From: Carex sylvatica
Taxonomy: Eukaryota > Streptophyta > Magnoliopsida > Poales > Cyperaceae
Direction: 5' to 3'
DNA: 64,000 bases
Assembly (NCBI GenBank): GCA_964058845.1
Contig: CAXKVR010000034.1
Location: 372,001 to 436,000, forward strand
Shown: one piece after another, positions 23,409 to 35,362 of the stretch
Numbering within the stretch: position 1 is the stretch's first letter
How the letters are laid out: the number at the start of each line of letters is the position of its first letter
Notes under the pieces: generated by a model
What the model saw: the letters and a program-made list of their open reading frames with translations, nothing else
What the model was told of the DNA's origin: nothing
Databases searched by the model: none
Program-made: the position numbers and the translations under genes

Positions 23409-26400
23409 ATGAAGCTCCTTAATTGGAACAGTATGGGTCTTAATTCTAGCACTAAAAGACATAGGCTTAGGGACATTATTATAGATAATCACATAGATTT
23501 GATAGCTATTCAAGAAACCAAAAAAGAATCATTTACTAAAAGATGTTTAGCTAGCATCTCTAGTAACTTTGATGTCTGGTTCAGGGTGTTTTCTATTGGC
23601 CATTCTGGGGGTATCCTGTTTGGTGCAGATAGTAATAAAATTAAGGTCCCACATCATTTCTTATATAGGTTCTATTTAAATGTGATCCTAGAATGCAAAA
23701 CTAATAATGCAGTTTGGCAAATAACTATAGTTTATGGTCCAATTTTACGTAGACACAAACAGACATTTTGGGAGGAACTTACTCTTATTGGTGAGAACTC
23801 CCAACCATTTTGGGTGTTATTTGAGAATTTCAATTCAATTAGAACACCTCAGGAAAAATTTAGATCAAATTTTGACATAGGCATCAGTAGACTTTTTAAT
23901 GATTTTGTACAAGATCATCTCTTGATAGAACACAAATTCCTCGTTTAGGTTGCCAGAACTGGCGAGGTTGGCTAGAAAATTCACTTGGAGAAATGGTAGA
24001 TACTATGCTCTCTTAGATAGAATTTTCACATCTTTAGATTAGAATCTTTCTTACCCAAATAGTCATATCTCAGATCTTATAGTCATCTTTCTGATCAATG
24101 TCCCCTTATTCTCCAAACACATGTCACCCTTACTTCTATTCTCAAAATCTTTTTTGATCATCTCTGGCTTGAGCAAGAGAATTTCGTTAGATTGCTACCC
24201 AAATGGTGGCAAGAAACCTCCCTTAAATTACCAGATATTGTCCACTCCTGGAATTGTAAACTTAAACATGTCAGGAAAAGGATTAGGAGTTAGGCAAAAA
24301 AAATTTATGGGACTAGAAGAAAAGAAAAACAACAACTCATTTTCTTATTGCATGACCTTGAATTAATTAGACACTCTAGGGAATTCACACTCTCAGGAGA
24401 TGAACAATGGCTATCATACACTTTCCAATTAGAAGATCTATACTATCAAGAGGAAGAAACCTGAAAACTCAAATTCAAACAAAAATGGTTAGAAAATGGG
24501 GATGCCAATACCAAATTCTTTCATATAGTAGCTACATATAGATCTAAGAAACATAGGATTAACTCCCTAGAAATAGAAGGCCAACTGACCTCTGATCCCA
24601 ATACCATTCAAAAATATGTGGTAGATTTCTATAAGGACTTATTAGGTACTACAGGATTCAAATTTGGACATTTAGAGGAGAACTTTTGGGATGCGCCTGA
24701 TATCTTTACCTCTTTGGAACAATGGTCTTTAGAGAGACCATTTATAGAAGATAAACTCAAACATGTCCTCTTTGTATCTGAACCTAATGGGTTTACCATC
24801 AAGTTTTATCAATTCCTTTAGGAGATAGTTAAGGCAGATCTTATGCTTTTGGCTCATTATTTTTTTGAAAATACCCTGAACCTTCATAAGATTAACAAAT
24901 CTTGTATCTGCCTCATCTCCAAAGAGAAAGATGCTAAACTCATTACCAAATACAGACTCATTAGCCTAGTCAACTGTAGTTTCAAATTGTTTTCTAAACT
25001 CCTCACTTTTAGATTAGAACCTATCATGTTTAGGATTATTGACTCTAGCAAAGCTGCCTTCATCAAAAATAGATATATCATAGATAATGTAGTTTTAAGT
25101 CAAGAAATTTTACACTCATGTCAAACATTAAAACAACATGGAGTGGTGATCAAAGTGAACTTTGAGAAAGCCTATGATAAGATCCACTGAGATTACTTAT
25201 TAGAAGTCCTAGCTAGTAGAAATTTTGGTAATAAATGGATTCAGTGGATAACCCACTGGCTATATAGCTCTCAATCTTATGTGCTGGTCAATGGGTCTTT
25301 GTCTAAGTATTTCTATTATAAAAGGGGAGTCAGGCAAGGAGATCCACTATCTCTTTTTTTATACATCCTAGCTGCTGACACACTTAGTAAGATTTTCTCT
25401 AAGGGTAAGCTTCAGGACAAAATTGTAGGTTTAGTGATCGCACGAGAATATATGCCAAAAAGTTTCAGTATAGCAAGCTATACTTTTTAAACCTTTGTTA
25501 TACTCTGTCAATTCAGATAGCAAGTGTACTATCCTGTCGTTGAGTATGCTCAGGTATCGATCCACAGGGACGGAAGAAAAACACTAGACTTATCCTAAAA
25601 TCACTTGAAATTCTAGAAGTGAGAGAGATTGGTTTGGTTTTGGTTCTAACAATTCTACTGATTTATAACAAGTTTAAAAGACAATAAAAGATAATTAAAG
25701 TTGTTTTCAATTGATAAAAGGGCGTTTCCAGGGTTCAGATTTCATTTCTGTTTAGTCTCGAGGCATACGGCCCGTACAGATTCCTGTACGGTCCGTATGG
25801 GACCTCAAGTTGATGCTGCAGCTACTGTTTTCTGTGTTGATACTGTGTTTAGGGTTTCTTTTGACCAGATCTAGATATCTAACCTCAACTTTCGCATTTT
25901 GGCCTGATACCCGATTACCGGACTCAAATACTTCCCTCTTAGATGCGTTAAACCTCAACTTTCGCATTTTGGCCTAATTTATCTAAGTTATTTGTTAGTT
26001 TACTAAAAGTATCCAAGGACTTTCGCCTCAAGGAAAGTTTCGCCTTTCGGGTACTCCTTGGTTTCACCCTACTTCATATACTTTATTCGGTTGGAATGAA
26101 TTTCATAGACTTGGCTCCTAACACTTAGATGTGCGCATTCATCTAACGGGATGACTAATCAGATTCAAGCAAACACAAATAGAGCAATAAAAATACTACA
26201 TAACAAAGTAAAAACAAAGCATTCAACACAAAATCCAAGTAGCATACAAGCAAAGCTAAACTAGAAACTACATCTTACCCCTAGAAACAAAGTAAATTAG
26301 CTACTCATGTTCATAAGATAACACAAATAACAAGAAATAAAAGAGTTCATGATAAAACAGTGGAAAATCCGAAGATCCGTTCAAAATTCGCGTTCTTCCC

Positions 26401-28460
26401 TTCTCCTCTTCTTTTCCTCTTGTCCAAGCAAACCTAGCATGAATAATTCGATTTGATAGATGGAATGTTCTTGATTGATTCCTTAAATCCTCTTTTTCTG
26501 CTGTGGAATATCTCCTTTAATGCCCCAGATCACGCCTCCAGGGGTTTCCTTTTCGGCTCCTCAAATCGTGCTCAATTCAGATTCCAGCTGGATTTTCCGA
26601 ATCAGCGTTGTACGGCCCGTACGGACCGTATGCCTGGCTTTGACTTTGAGACTTTGTGCCTCTGTTGTGGATCCTTCTGTGTGGTTGGGCGGATCTTGTA
26701 CGGCTTGTACATAATACAAGTAAAAAAGTCCACATTCATAGGCTTTAAAGCACAAGTTTCATTGTAAATTAGGGCCATAATTTAGATATAATATGGAGAT
26801 ATCATTTAGGACCCCCTTGTTTAAACAATAAGGCAATTACCAATTGCCACTATGCTGATGATACTATTCTATTCTTATCTGCCACTGCTGAAAATGTAAA
26901 ATCAGTATGATGGGCAATGATGGTTTTTGAAGTCCTTTCAGGAATTAAGATGAACTATTCCAAAATATCCATGTTTCCTATCCATGTCAATAGAGATACT
27001 AATCTGAATCACCTATTTAGGTGCCAGTGTGACACTTTTCATTTCATGTACTTAGGCCTCCCTCTGAGTAATAAAAAATTGAATATGACTGACTGGCAAT
27101 TCTTAGTAGACAAAATTGAAACAAGGCTTCCTAGTTGAAAATGACACTTACTGTTTTTAGGTGGTAAACTTACTTTAATTAATGCAGTCCTGTCATCTAT
27201 CCCTCTTTATACATTGTTTGTGTTTAAAGTATCCATCACTATACTAAATATGATTGATAAACTTAAAAGACAATTCCTCTGGCATGGTAGTGACAATTTC
27301 AAAAATAAGTATATTCTGATGAAATGGTCAGTAGCATGTTTAGCCAAACAACTGGGAGGAATGAACATTCTTAATCTTAGATAAATGAACATTTCCTTGT
27401 TACTTAAATGATGGTGGAAGCTTAAAAATCCATACTACTCTAGTACTTGGAAAGCCCTTCTTTGCATAAGTCCTCTTTTTGGTTAGCAATAAGTAGGCTA
27501 GACTCTTTAGAAAACACTAGTATTAGTTTTGACCCAAGTAGACTCAACTCCACAGTAAAATTCTTGGAAGATATCTGGTACCAATATTGTACCTTAGCTA
27601 CTAGTTTTTACCAATTATATCATCTTTGTACCAATAAAAATGGCCTGTTGTCAGAGGCTATTAATTTTCAGGAGAGTGTTGTCCAGTTTAGAAGAATTTT
27701 GGTAGGGGCAGATCAGGCTGAGTGGGTTCAAATTATATCCATTGTGAACTCCACCCAACTACCTGACTCATTTGATACACTCCTTTGGAGATGGAAAATT
27801 TCAGGAAAGTTTTCAACTCATTCCATTTATAGGATGCTTAATAATAAAGGAATTATTGCTTCACACCCTCTCATTTGGTAGACCTTGACAATGCCTCCTA
27901 AAATTAGAATTTTTATGTGGCTCACAATGCATCAAAAAATCTTGACTAAAAATACTCTTGCCAAAAAAGATTGGGTGAGCAATAAAAAATGTCATTTTTG
28001 TACAAATCATGAAACCAGAGACCATCTGTTCCTTACCTGCTCTCTGGCACAACAGATTTGGTTTTACCTGGGCAAAAGTCAGAATTTCCTTCCTCAATGG
28101 TTTACCTGGGAAGATATTTTCTAACATGCTCTCACCCTTCCCAAATTTGAATGTATAGATTTGTTAGTGGTACTTAGTGCAGTTTGTTGGACCATATGGA
28201 AGCATAGAAATGATGTTTGTTTTAATGACATTCACCCAAAAACTAGTAGAACATTAATTTTTCTGATTAAATCTTTAATTGACTATTGGTCAGGTAAAAT
28301 GAAGAAACAAGCAAAGGAAGCTGCTCAATCATGGATGCCAGTAATTAAAGATGCAATTCCTCTTAATGTCATTCCTCCTAACATGGAGCTTGTTCCTTAT
28401 GTAGTTCCTGATGACATCCTGCCCTCTGCAGCCTCTGGTGATCTGCCTCTCTCTGGATGA
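23409..28460 (+). pseudogene. LINE ORF2 relic (endonuclease-reverse transcriptase)
   Basis: The start MKLLNWNSMGLN leads into an endonuclease/exonuclease/phosphatase domain (LIAIQETKK, SGGILFGADS). After several stops and shifts the reverse transcriptase appears: SKEKDAKLITKYRLISLVNC, VVIKVNFEKAYDKIH, GVRQGDPLSLFLYILAADTL and YADDTILF (26851 onward). A solo LTR sits between GL and the YADD block. The tail includes CHFCTNHETRDHLFLTC, a zf-RVT zinc motif, and ends at 28460. The first catalytic Asp of the D-F-x-K-A-Y-D motif is Asn here. The many stops make it inactive. Confidence 0.85.
25435..26804 (-). mobile_element. Solo LTR, 1370 bp, inserted in LINE reverse transcriptase
   Basis: It starts TGATCGCACG and ends GGAGATATCA, flanked by the perfect 5-bp duplication TTTAG (25430-25434 and 26805-26809). 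Excision rejoins the LINE as IVGLGPPLF, followed by a 1-nt shift into NNKAITNCHYADD. It contains tcgatccacagggac near its left side and paired tacggcccgtac/gtacggtccgta palindromes at both ends of the body. The same features, in reverse order, occur in the LTR at 62256-64000, so this copy is read as minus-strand. No internal genes. Confidence 0.85.
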
Positions 28461-28735
28461 AGGACAACCTCAACTATTTTGTAGTTATTATTAACTTCAG
28501 CCCTATGTTAAGTAGCTGATGTTTAGCTTGCTTAGACTACTTTTGGTTCCTTGCCATAACTGTTAGTTGACTTATATGTAGTTTATTGATTGGATTAAGT
28601 GTGTAGTTGCTACTGCTTGATTTATATTTTACTTAGAACATTATCTCATTCGCCGAGTAAAATGCTGTAATTAACTATTTCATTAATGAAACGGACTATA
28701 TAGCCTTTTAAAAAAAAAAAAAATGAGACTTTCTG

Positions 28736-29440
28736 CTAATGAGATCTATTTTAGCATCCATATACTTGCAAACCTGAGAATTTCCATGTTAAAATTTGCA
28801 CTTTCTGAATTGTTCCAAGTTAGTTGGAAAATCATGATGCGCTATATTTCCATGAAACTAATTCTGAAAGTAACCTACAAATCATCACGAATTGATCATT
28901 TCTAATTAAAAGAAGGTGTGGATCAGTACAGTAAAAAATAGTTCTCTCGATAGGGGTAAGAGGTGTTTTGTAAAAGAAGTTGAGGGCAGTTCAATCGTTT
29001 TTTCTCACATTACATTCATCATTCATGTCATTCTTCGGCATAAGATATGGGAAAAATCACACTAATGGGGTTGATTTGAAAATAACAATATACGGATTAC
29101 AAACAGATTAAACCAATTCAAGATTTGAGGAATTCGACTCTTAACTCTTAAGTATGTAGTACATCCAATAGCCACGCAAAATAGTTGGGCCTAATTGCAT
29201 ATTACGCCATAAAATTCAAAGTTTCCTAATAGTAATTGGAATGACTTCTTTTCTAGTGACCAGGACTTTTCAAAAGAAAAAAGATTAAAAAAAAAAAATC
29301 TCAGAAAATATTAAAACAAAAGCAAAGAAAGCATCCATATCCACCAACAAGCTGGCTAAACATGGGAGAATGATGGGAACAACTGGAGCTGTGAAGGACA
29401 CTTTCTGGTAATGCAAAGCCTACGGGCATGTTTGAACGCA

Positions 29441-29487
<47 letters not shown>

Positions 29488-29571
29488 AATCAACAAAGTT
29501 ATTTCTCATTATGATGGAAACCATCTCAAAAGAAATTCAAGATAAAAGAAAATTGTGACCTAATAAAATGA
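28736..29571. other. 3' flank of the UBP27-like gene
   Basis: There is no gene. It contains a (TA)n tract at 29449-29483 that follows an A-run. Compared with the 14.9-kb duplicate, about 130 bp including this tract is extra here. The 3' UTR of the minus-strand protease gene must lie within it, but the poly-A site is not evident. Confidence 0.6.
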
Positions 29572-32500
29572 CTAAATCCTTTCGTAAAAAAGGAGAGTAG
29601 CATTTGCACTGAGAACTGCTGCTTCTGACACCTCTAACACTTGACGGTCAGATACATAGAACCACTTGCTGTTATTGACTCGTTTTGATCCTTCCACAAA
29701 ATGGCCGTGATCAAGGACAGGTGGCACTTTTCTATAGACTGCATAATGGCCACCCCCATATCTCCCATAGTGCTCTACAACCGCACAAAGGGAGTACATG
29801 CAACTCTTCATACCAAAGGAGATGTCTTTCGAGTTACTATTTTCCTGCATAAAAATTATAAATAAACCAAATAATACCATACAGGTCCTTGTAAACTGCT
29901 AATTAATATAATTCATGTCCGCAGCTTTACCTGGTTTTCTTCGGATATCTCTTCCCTATTTTCTGATGTACCACCTAAATTAAATTTCTGAAATCCTTTC
30001 ACTTCGGCAGAAGTAGTTCCTTCCATGATTTTTAATATATGTGGAACCAACTGCATATTTGGGATTGATGGCTTCTTTTGCAATGCATAGTCATTCTGGA
30101 GAGTTGATGTAGATTTTGTAAAAGGAAATAGGTCTAGAATAAAGGGAAATGATATGTGCTCCTGCAATGATAAATGATTGTTCACATATATATGCTACAA
30201 CAAGAATAAAATGTACTTGCGGTTGCCAAAACACTTGAAATAAATACAGACAAAAAACTTTCATTTAGAGAAAGAAGCATACGCCAGTACCTCATGTTTA
30301 ACAAAATCACCAGTAACACTCATCAAAGCACGCTGCAAATGTATGCACAGTATCTATATAAAAAGCAAAATAATTGAAATAGGTTAAAAAGAAACATATG
30401 ACAGTATTGTTAAATTCTAAAATACAAAGACCTAAAGTTACCTTTGGGCAATGGTTTAGAGTTAACTGTTTAGATGCAACAGAAATTCCAGACCATGTAA
30501 TTTCATCCTTCTTGAAAAGGTTTGGGCATAAGCAATTGTCATAATTCACGCAGCCCCTAAGCTTGTTTATTTTACCCTAAAAGGAAAAGTTGGTAGTTAA
30601 AAAAGAAAATGAAGAACATACCAGAGTCGAACAATTTTGAAGAAAATAAATCAAAATTAGAGGTAGGCTAAACTAAAAAGTTACCTCTTCTGTTTCTGAT
30701 TTCAGTGACATGTACTTTATGGCAGAATTATGCCAACACCTGTCACACCGATAATTTTCAAGAAGCTCAACTGTGCTAAAATGTTTGAGACAATCGACCA
30801 AACTGCAAGTATCAGTCTAGAAGGGAAAAAAAAACAGCAAAAAAAAAAGTTTATGAATGTGAATAATTTAAGCTAGTACAAAAATAAGGTAACTACGAAA
30901 AATAATATGAGGAACTAACAAAGGTTAGAAGGAAGCTCCTGTTAGACATACGATATCTCCATTTTTGTCGAGCACTGGTAAAAGAGGGAGGCAATCGAAA
31001 TGCTCATAATCCATAGACAGCTGTTAAGATATAGACAAGTTAATATAAGATAACACTACCAATGTTTCTCTCATTTGCATCTAACCATCAGATACAATTG
31101 AGGTATTTGCACTGTTGCACATAACAGATGGCGTTTGATAGGAATGTGAGATTAGGTACATGTTGCTACATGTCGACAGTATGGTCAGGGGCAAGTTTAA
31201 TCGATTTTGCATGATTTAACATGGTTTTATTAGTCAACCAAACCAATAGATGATTGGTGTTGTAACTTGCAAATGATAAATTCTTTTGGTTTCGCTTGCA
31301 AGCATTTGATCCAGTTTGCAGAAGGAACAATTCTGCCTGTACCCTATATAAGATAAAAATATCAAGCACAAACTTCAAGAAGTACTGCATCATATACACC
31401 CCAAAAAATTAAGAAAATCCTCACCTGCTTCCTCCAAAGTTACCCAAACTGTGCCTCTACTTACTCATTTATGTAGAGAGAATAAATGGGGAGAAAGAGC
31501 AATTTGGAGGAATACATGATATTTCCATGTTTTAAGGACATTTCTCATTTGATGATGTGTGAGTGCTAATTTACTTATTGCAGGGATGACATGAAACTAA
31601 CCAATTGCACAAAAAGGCAACTTAAAAGCAACTTAATAAATAGGATATGTAATTACCACAGAAGTACAACTCAAACAAGTCAGCATGCTTCGAAGAGTTC
31701 CATCAAATGGGCCAAAAAGAATCTTCTTCCACTGTTCCAATTCAAGCCCATATCCCATCTCCTTCTTGTAAACTCTAGAAGCAAAACTAGTGACACTGGA
31801 TACAGAACTACCATGTGGCACGTAGCCAAGTAAAATCTCACTCTTCAGAGAAGTCAATAGGTGAAGTAATGCCTCTGCAGCATCCTATAATTTTAAAATA
31901 AAACCATATCAGATGATAGTTGAAATCCTTCTGATTTAGATGGTATTATTGACTATATGTAGATTTTATGAACATACCTGTTGTCTAGTTAGATTAAAGT
32001 TACTTGTGTACAAGCTCAAGGCAGCCATTACTCTCTTTGGGCTTAGTACCATCATTTCATCCCTAACCATGCCCAGCTCTACAACAAAAACATAGTGAAA
32101 GAGCTTTTTAACATTATATGTTGCTAGGTAGATGACCAGAATAAAATGTTAAACCAGCTGATTGATGTAGCCCAATGCACCAGCCCGCCACAAGAAAAAA
32201 GGAAAGATTAAGTGACAATGTTTAGTAAATTTTGGTATGAAAACCAATTTAAACAAACCGATATGGTTTCTCACTTTCTCCTGCAATTTTTCCCATTTGA
32301 GCCATTTCTGGTTTCTCGTAAACTTGGTAAGTAAAACCAAGCAGTACAAGATTATATTTCCAATCAACACAAAGAGTCATGTTCTTACGAAGAACTTAAT
32401 AAGAACATCTACCTTCCAGAAGTAAGATCAAAGCATGTATAAGAGGCAGTTCTTCAGTCTTGTCTATAACAAGCAAATGTTCACTCTCAAGTATACTTTT

Positions 32501-33233
32501 CAGGTATGGAAGGAAATTGCTACAACTGGCAAGTGCCTAAACAAGGAAGGCATAAAAATTTGATTAAGAAGGAAAGCCTATTAGTTACAGATTTGTTAGG
32601 TATTTGCAAAGAAAACACAAAACTTTGATATTAAGATTAATGTGATTGAGAAGGAACATCTTGCTAAATAATCACAATTTTGTTTTGCCCTAGTTGTAAT
32701 AACTCACTTCTTGGGACAAAAGTTTGTATAAAGTTTTCAAATGTGTTCATAGGCAATAATGACTGGTCGGGTGGCTTTACCAGATAACAATAGAATGCTT
32801 ATCTTATTTAAATTTCTGAAATGTTTTTTTTCTTTGAAATTAAGTGTTGGCTACAATCAACAAGAGATCTAAACTATGAAACCGAATTTGAACACAAACC
32901 TTATCCAAAATAAATACATACTATAGATAGATATATTTCCCATAAAATAACTACCTGTAAAATAACATTAAGAAAGCAATTATTTCCAAGATTATCAAGA
33001 CCTCCTACATAGTGAACGATTTCAATCGAGGCTTCTCTGTCAGAGGCCCAAGGTAAAGTGGTACTACCACGTAGTGCTATATACAAACTGGCCACTCCAG
33101 CTCCCAAGCCAAGACATGCTGCCACAGGATGGACTACAAATGAAGAGGTGTACCGGACCTGGGATAACAGCTCAAACCCATTCTTCAATGTAGCAATTAG
33201 GGAACCAATGCTAATAGCTCTTTCGTGCTTCAT
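29572..33233 (-). CDS. UBP27: UBP27-like ubiquitin carboxyl-terminal hydrolase (USP family)
   Basis: Ten exons on the minus strand: 33233-32955, 32536-32413, 32078-31978, 31884-31657, 31020-30952, 30816-30685, 30576-30442, 30332-30291, 30161-29931 and 29844-29572. All have GT-AG borders and the frame is open throughout: 1614 nt, 537 residues. It removes ubiquitin by Cys protease chemistry. The Cys box is NLGNNCFLNVILQ (Cys about 86) and the His box YGGGHYAVYR (His about 480), with a following WFYVSD. Paired cysteines (LTCLSC, RCDRCWH) form the zinc finger of the USP fold. A hydrophobic stretch near residues 34-54 (VVHPVAACLGLGAGVASLYI) precedes the catalytic domain and could anchor the protein. 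In Arabidopsis, UBP27 sits on mitochondria; the same site here is inference. A splice acceptor lies 2 nt before the ATG, so the leader is spliced. A truncated copy lies at 14.9-16.7 kb. Confidence 0.92.
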
Positions 33234-33870
33234 ATCTGTGTAATAATCACAACAAAAGAAGCAATCAACAAATTAGCTGTATCCCTAGTTACCATTACCG
33301 CGCAGTAATTCCTCAACTTATCTTCTTCTTCTTTGTTTTCAACGAGCTAATTCAACTTTAACTCTCTGTTGTGACGAAACAAATTAAAATCGGAAACCAT
33401 TATCAGCACAAAATCCGTTCGAATTTGTGGTTCTATTCCAAATTCACTTTATCAACACACACCGCGGAAATAATAAACAACATCCAAATTTCCGATCCCG
33501 AAATTGAGCTAATAACGAGGCACGATAGTGATAAGTGAAACAAGAGTGAAAATATCATACCTAAATCAAACTTGAGCAAGTGAAAGAAGGGAGATAAATC
33601 GCGATGTCATAATCGGATGTCAACCTGTAGAGGCACCTTTTGTTACTATTAGGGGCGAATCCAGTAACCAAGATCTTAATTGATACCCGGAGCTCCGCCA
33701 ATCTTCTCCTCGCTAGCGTATACGGCAGAATTATTTCCCCCCCGTTTAAAGAATCTGGAGGGAGATTGGAGAAGCGGAGAAGTGGAGCAGTGAGGAGCAC
33801 TAGTTTCGATTTCTAGGCGCTCAAGAAACAATATCAAACTGCTTACTAGACTTGGTCTACGAGTAATTTT
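33234..33870 (-). promoter_or_regulatory. UBP27: 5' leader and promoter side of the UBP27-like gene
   Basis: The acceptor acacag lies just before the start codon on the minus strand. A plausible donor (ttag|gtatgat) is near 33558, so the 5' UTR probably continues from about 33560 upstream with an intron between. No TATA box can be assigned firmly. Open frames here are in non-coding leader sequence. Confidence 0.45.
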
Positions 33871-34379
33871 ATAGAGCATAGTATGACTGAACTGTGGGTC
33901 CGAAAAAGGAGGTCTCCATGGGACCCACATTTCAGTATGTATGTAGTCCGTTCAACGAAGTTAGTCGTGTTAGGGTTGTCAAATTGGGTAAGACACTCCG
34001 ACCACAGAACAGGGTAATTCCTTTGGACCTAAAACTGGCCATGGCCCATAGGGCATGGGCCTTTCAGCCTTATCGGATTTAATTCAGACTACTAAATATA
34101 TGATCCGATAAGAGTTGGCTTTACGCAAGGAGACAAAAAGAAAAGCGAGGAAAATGCAGATAATTTTGGTGTTTTCTGACGCTTTTAACAAACTACAAGC
34201 CATTGAATAACAAACTTCATATATGTTTTGGCAAAAAAAAAAATTCATATATATATGCTGCCTTGCACACGTTTTAATGGCATTTCATGTACAAAAGGTA
34301 AATAAAAATGTTGATGCTTCGCTGTGTAGATTGTTTTTAAAATCATGCTTAGGTTGCAAGCTCCTATAAAACTTAAATT

Positions 34380-34720
34380 TGTGAGAACCACTTCTAATCT
34401 ATTGATTATAATAGATTAGAATAATATCTCTTGTATGGAAGATCAAATTAAAATCAGAAAAGAAGATTCTTTTGTTTTTCTTTGCTGCGATCTATTTTTA
34501 TTGATTTGTATTGAGTGTTACAATGCTTATATAGAGAAGCTTTGATCTAAACCAGCTATACAAACCATATCTAAACTACGGTTTGCATCTCTGGTTAAGA
34601 AAAATAGAAAAATAGATTTCAGTTTTGTGTATCTTGAATTGAAGTTCTTCAGTCTTGAATCTCTTGCCTCCAGCATCAGATTGAATGGATGTATCCATTT
34701 ATCATCTAATACTAATCATT
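34380..34720 (-). mobile_element. Possible LTR fragment, copia-like
   Basis: Read on the minus strand there is a TATA-like tatataagc, then tgtaacactcaatac and ca-ataaaa signals. That arrangement is typical of the U3-R part of copia LTRs. I could not define ends or a target duplication, so this is tentative. Confidence 0.3.
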
Positions 34721-35253
34721 AGGGTGTTGTTTGATTGAAGTATAAATCATTGTATAGATCATTGAATAAGGAACTTAGACCTCGGTTATTTTACCCATAA
34801 TTAATTAATTAGACCGATCTTAACTAGATATAACTCTAAAATTAAGTCTTTAAATTTAAACCACATCTCCATATGATTTAAGAGTTAGCTTCCTACTGTG
34901 CCACATTGTGAGTGGCTATTCATTTTTTCTCTCTCTCTTCTTTAGTCGATACTATCTTTTAATAGCTTAAATCATGATCTTCAACGACTAAACATAAATA
35001 ACTTAAGCCAACCTAAGTTGAAATAACTAACTTAAACCTTTAAAACTTTAGGCTTCAATCAAATACTAAATCTAGAATAATAAGTTTTGTATATATAGAA
35101 GATTTAACCACTAACATAATATCTTTTGTGCAGAAAATTGCATGTTCACAAAAAAGGAGCTTGATTTTTAATTTCTTTTCTAATTAAAATGAGATTTGTT
35201 CATTACTAATCATCACTCGTATCAAAATTTGAGGTTTTTCAGAACCAACATAT

Positions 35254-35362
35254 TGTCTAGTGACAAATATAATATTCTTTATGTGATAAAGTTGTAGGTT
35301 CAAAATTCAAATAAAAATTTATTGTGAAATATTAAATAATTGAATGACTTAATTTTCGCCCT
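35254..35362 (+). mobile_element. SINE-like element, copy 3 (diverged)
   Basis: It begins tctagtgacaaatataat, has box-B-like ggttcaaaattc, and is followed by ttgaatgactta, matching the copies at 15884 and 37521. Diverged and lacking a clean poly-A tail. Confidence 0.45.

Larger units (their letters stand above)
19610..28724 (+). mobile_element. L1-type LINE, near full length, decayed and nested
   Basis: It is flanked by the 11-bp duplication GAGACTTTCTG (19599-19609 and 28725-28735) and ends in a poly-A tract at 28710-28723. Coding order is zinc-knuckle ORF1, then ORF2 with endonuclease, reverse transcriptase and a C-terminal zinc-binding domain. Removing two inserted solo LTRs leaves about 6.7 kb, a normal length for a plant L1. 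Frameshifts and stops show it is inactive. Confidence 0.9.
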
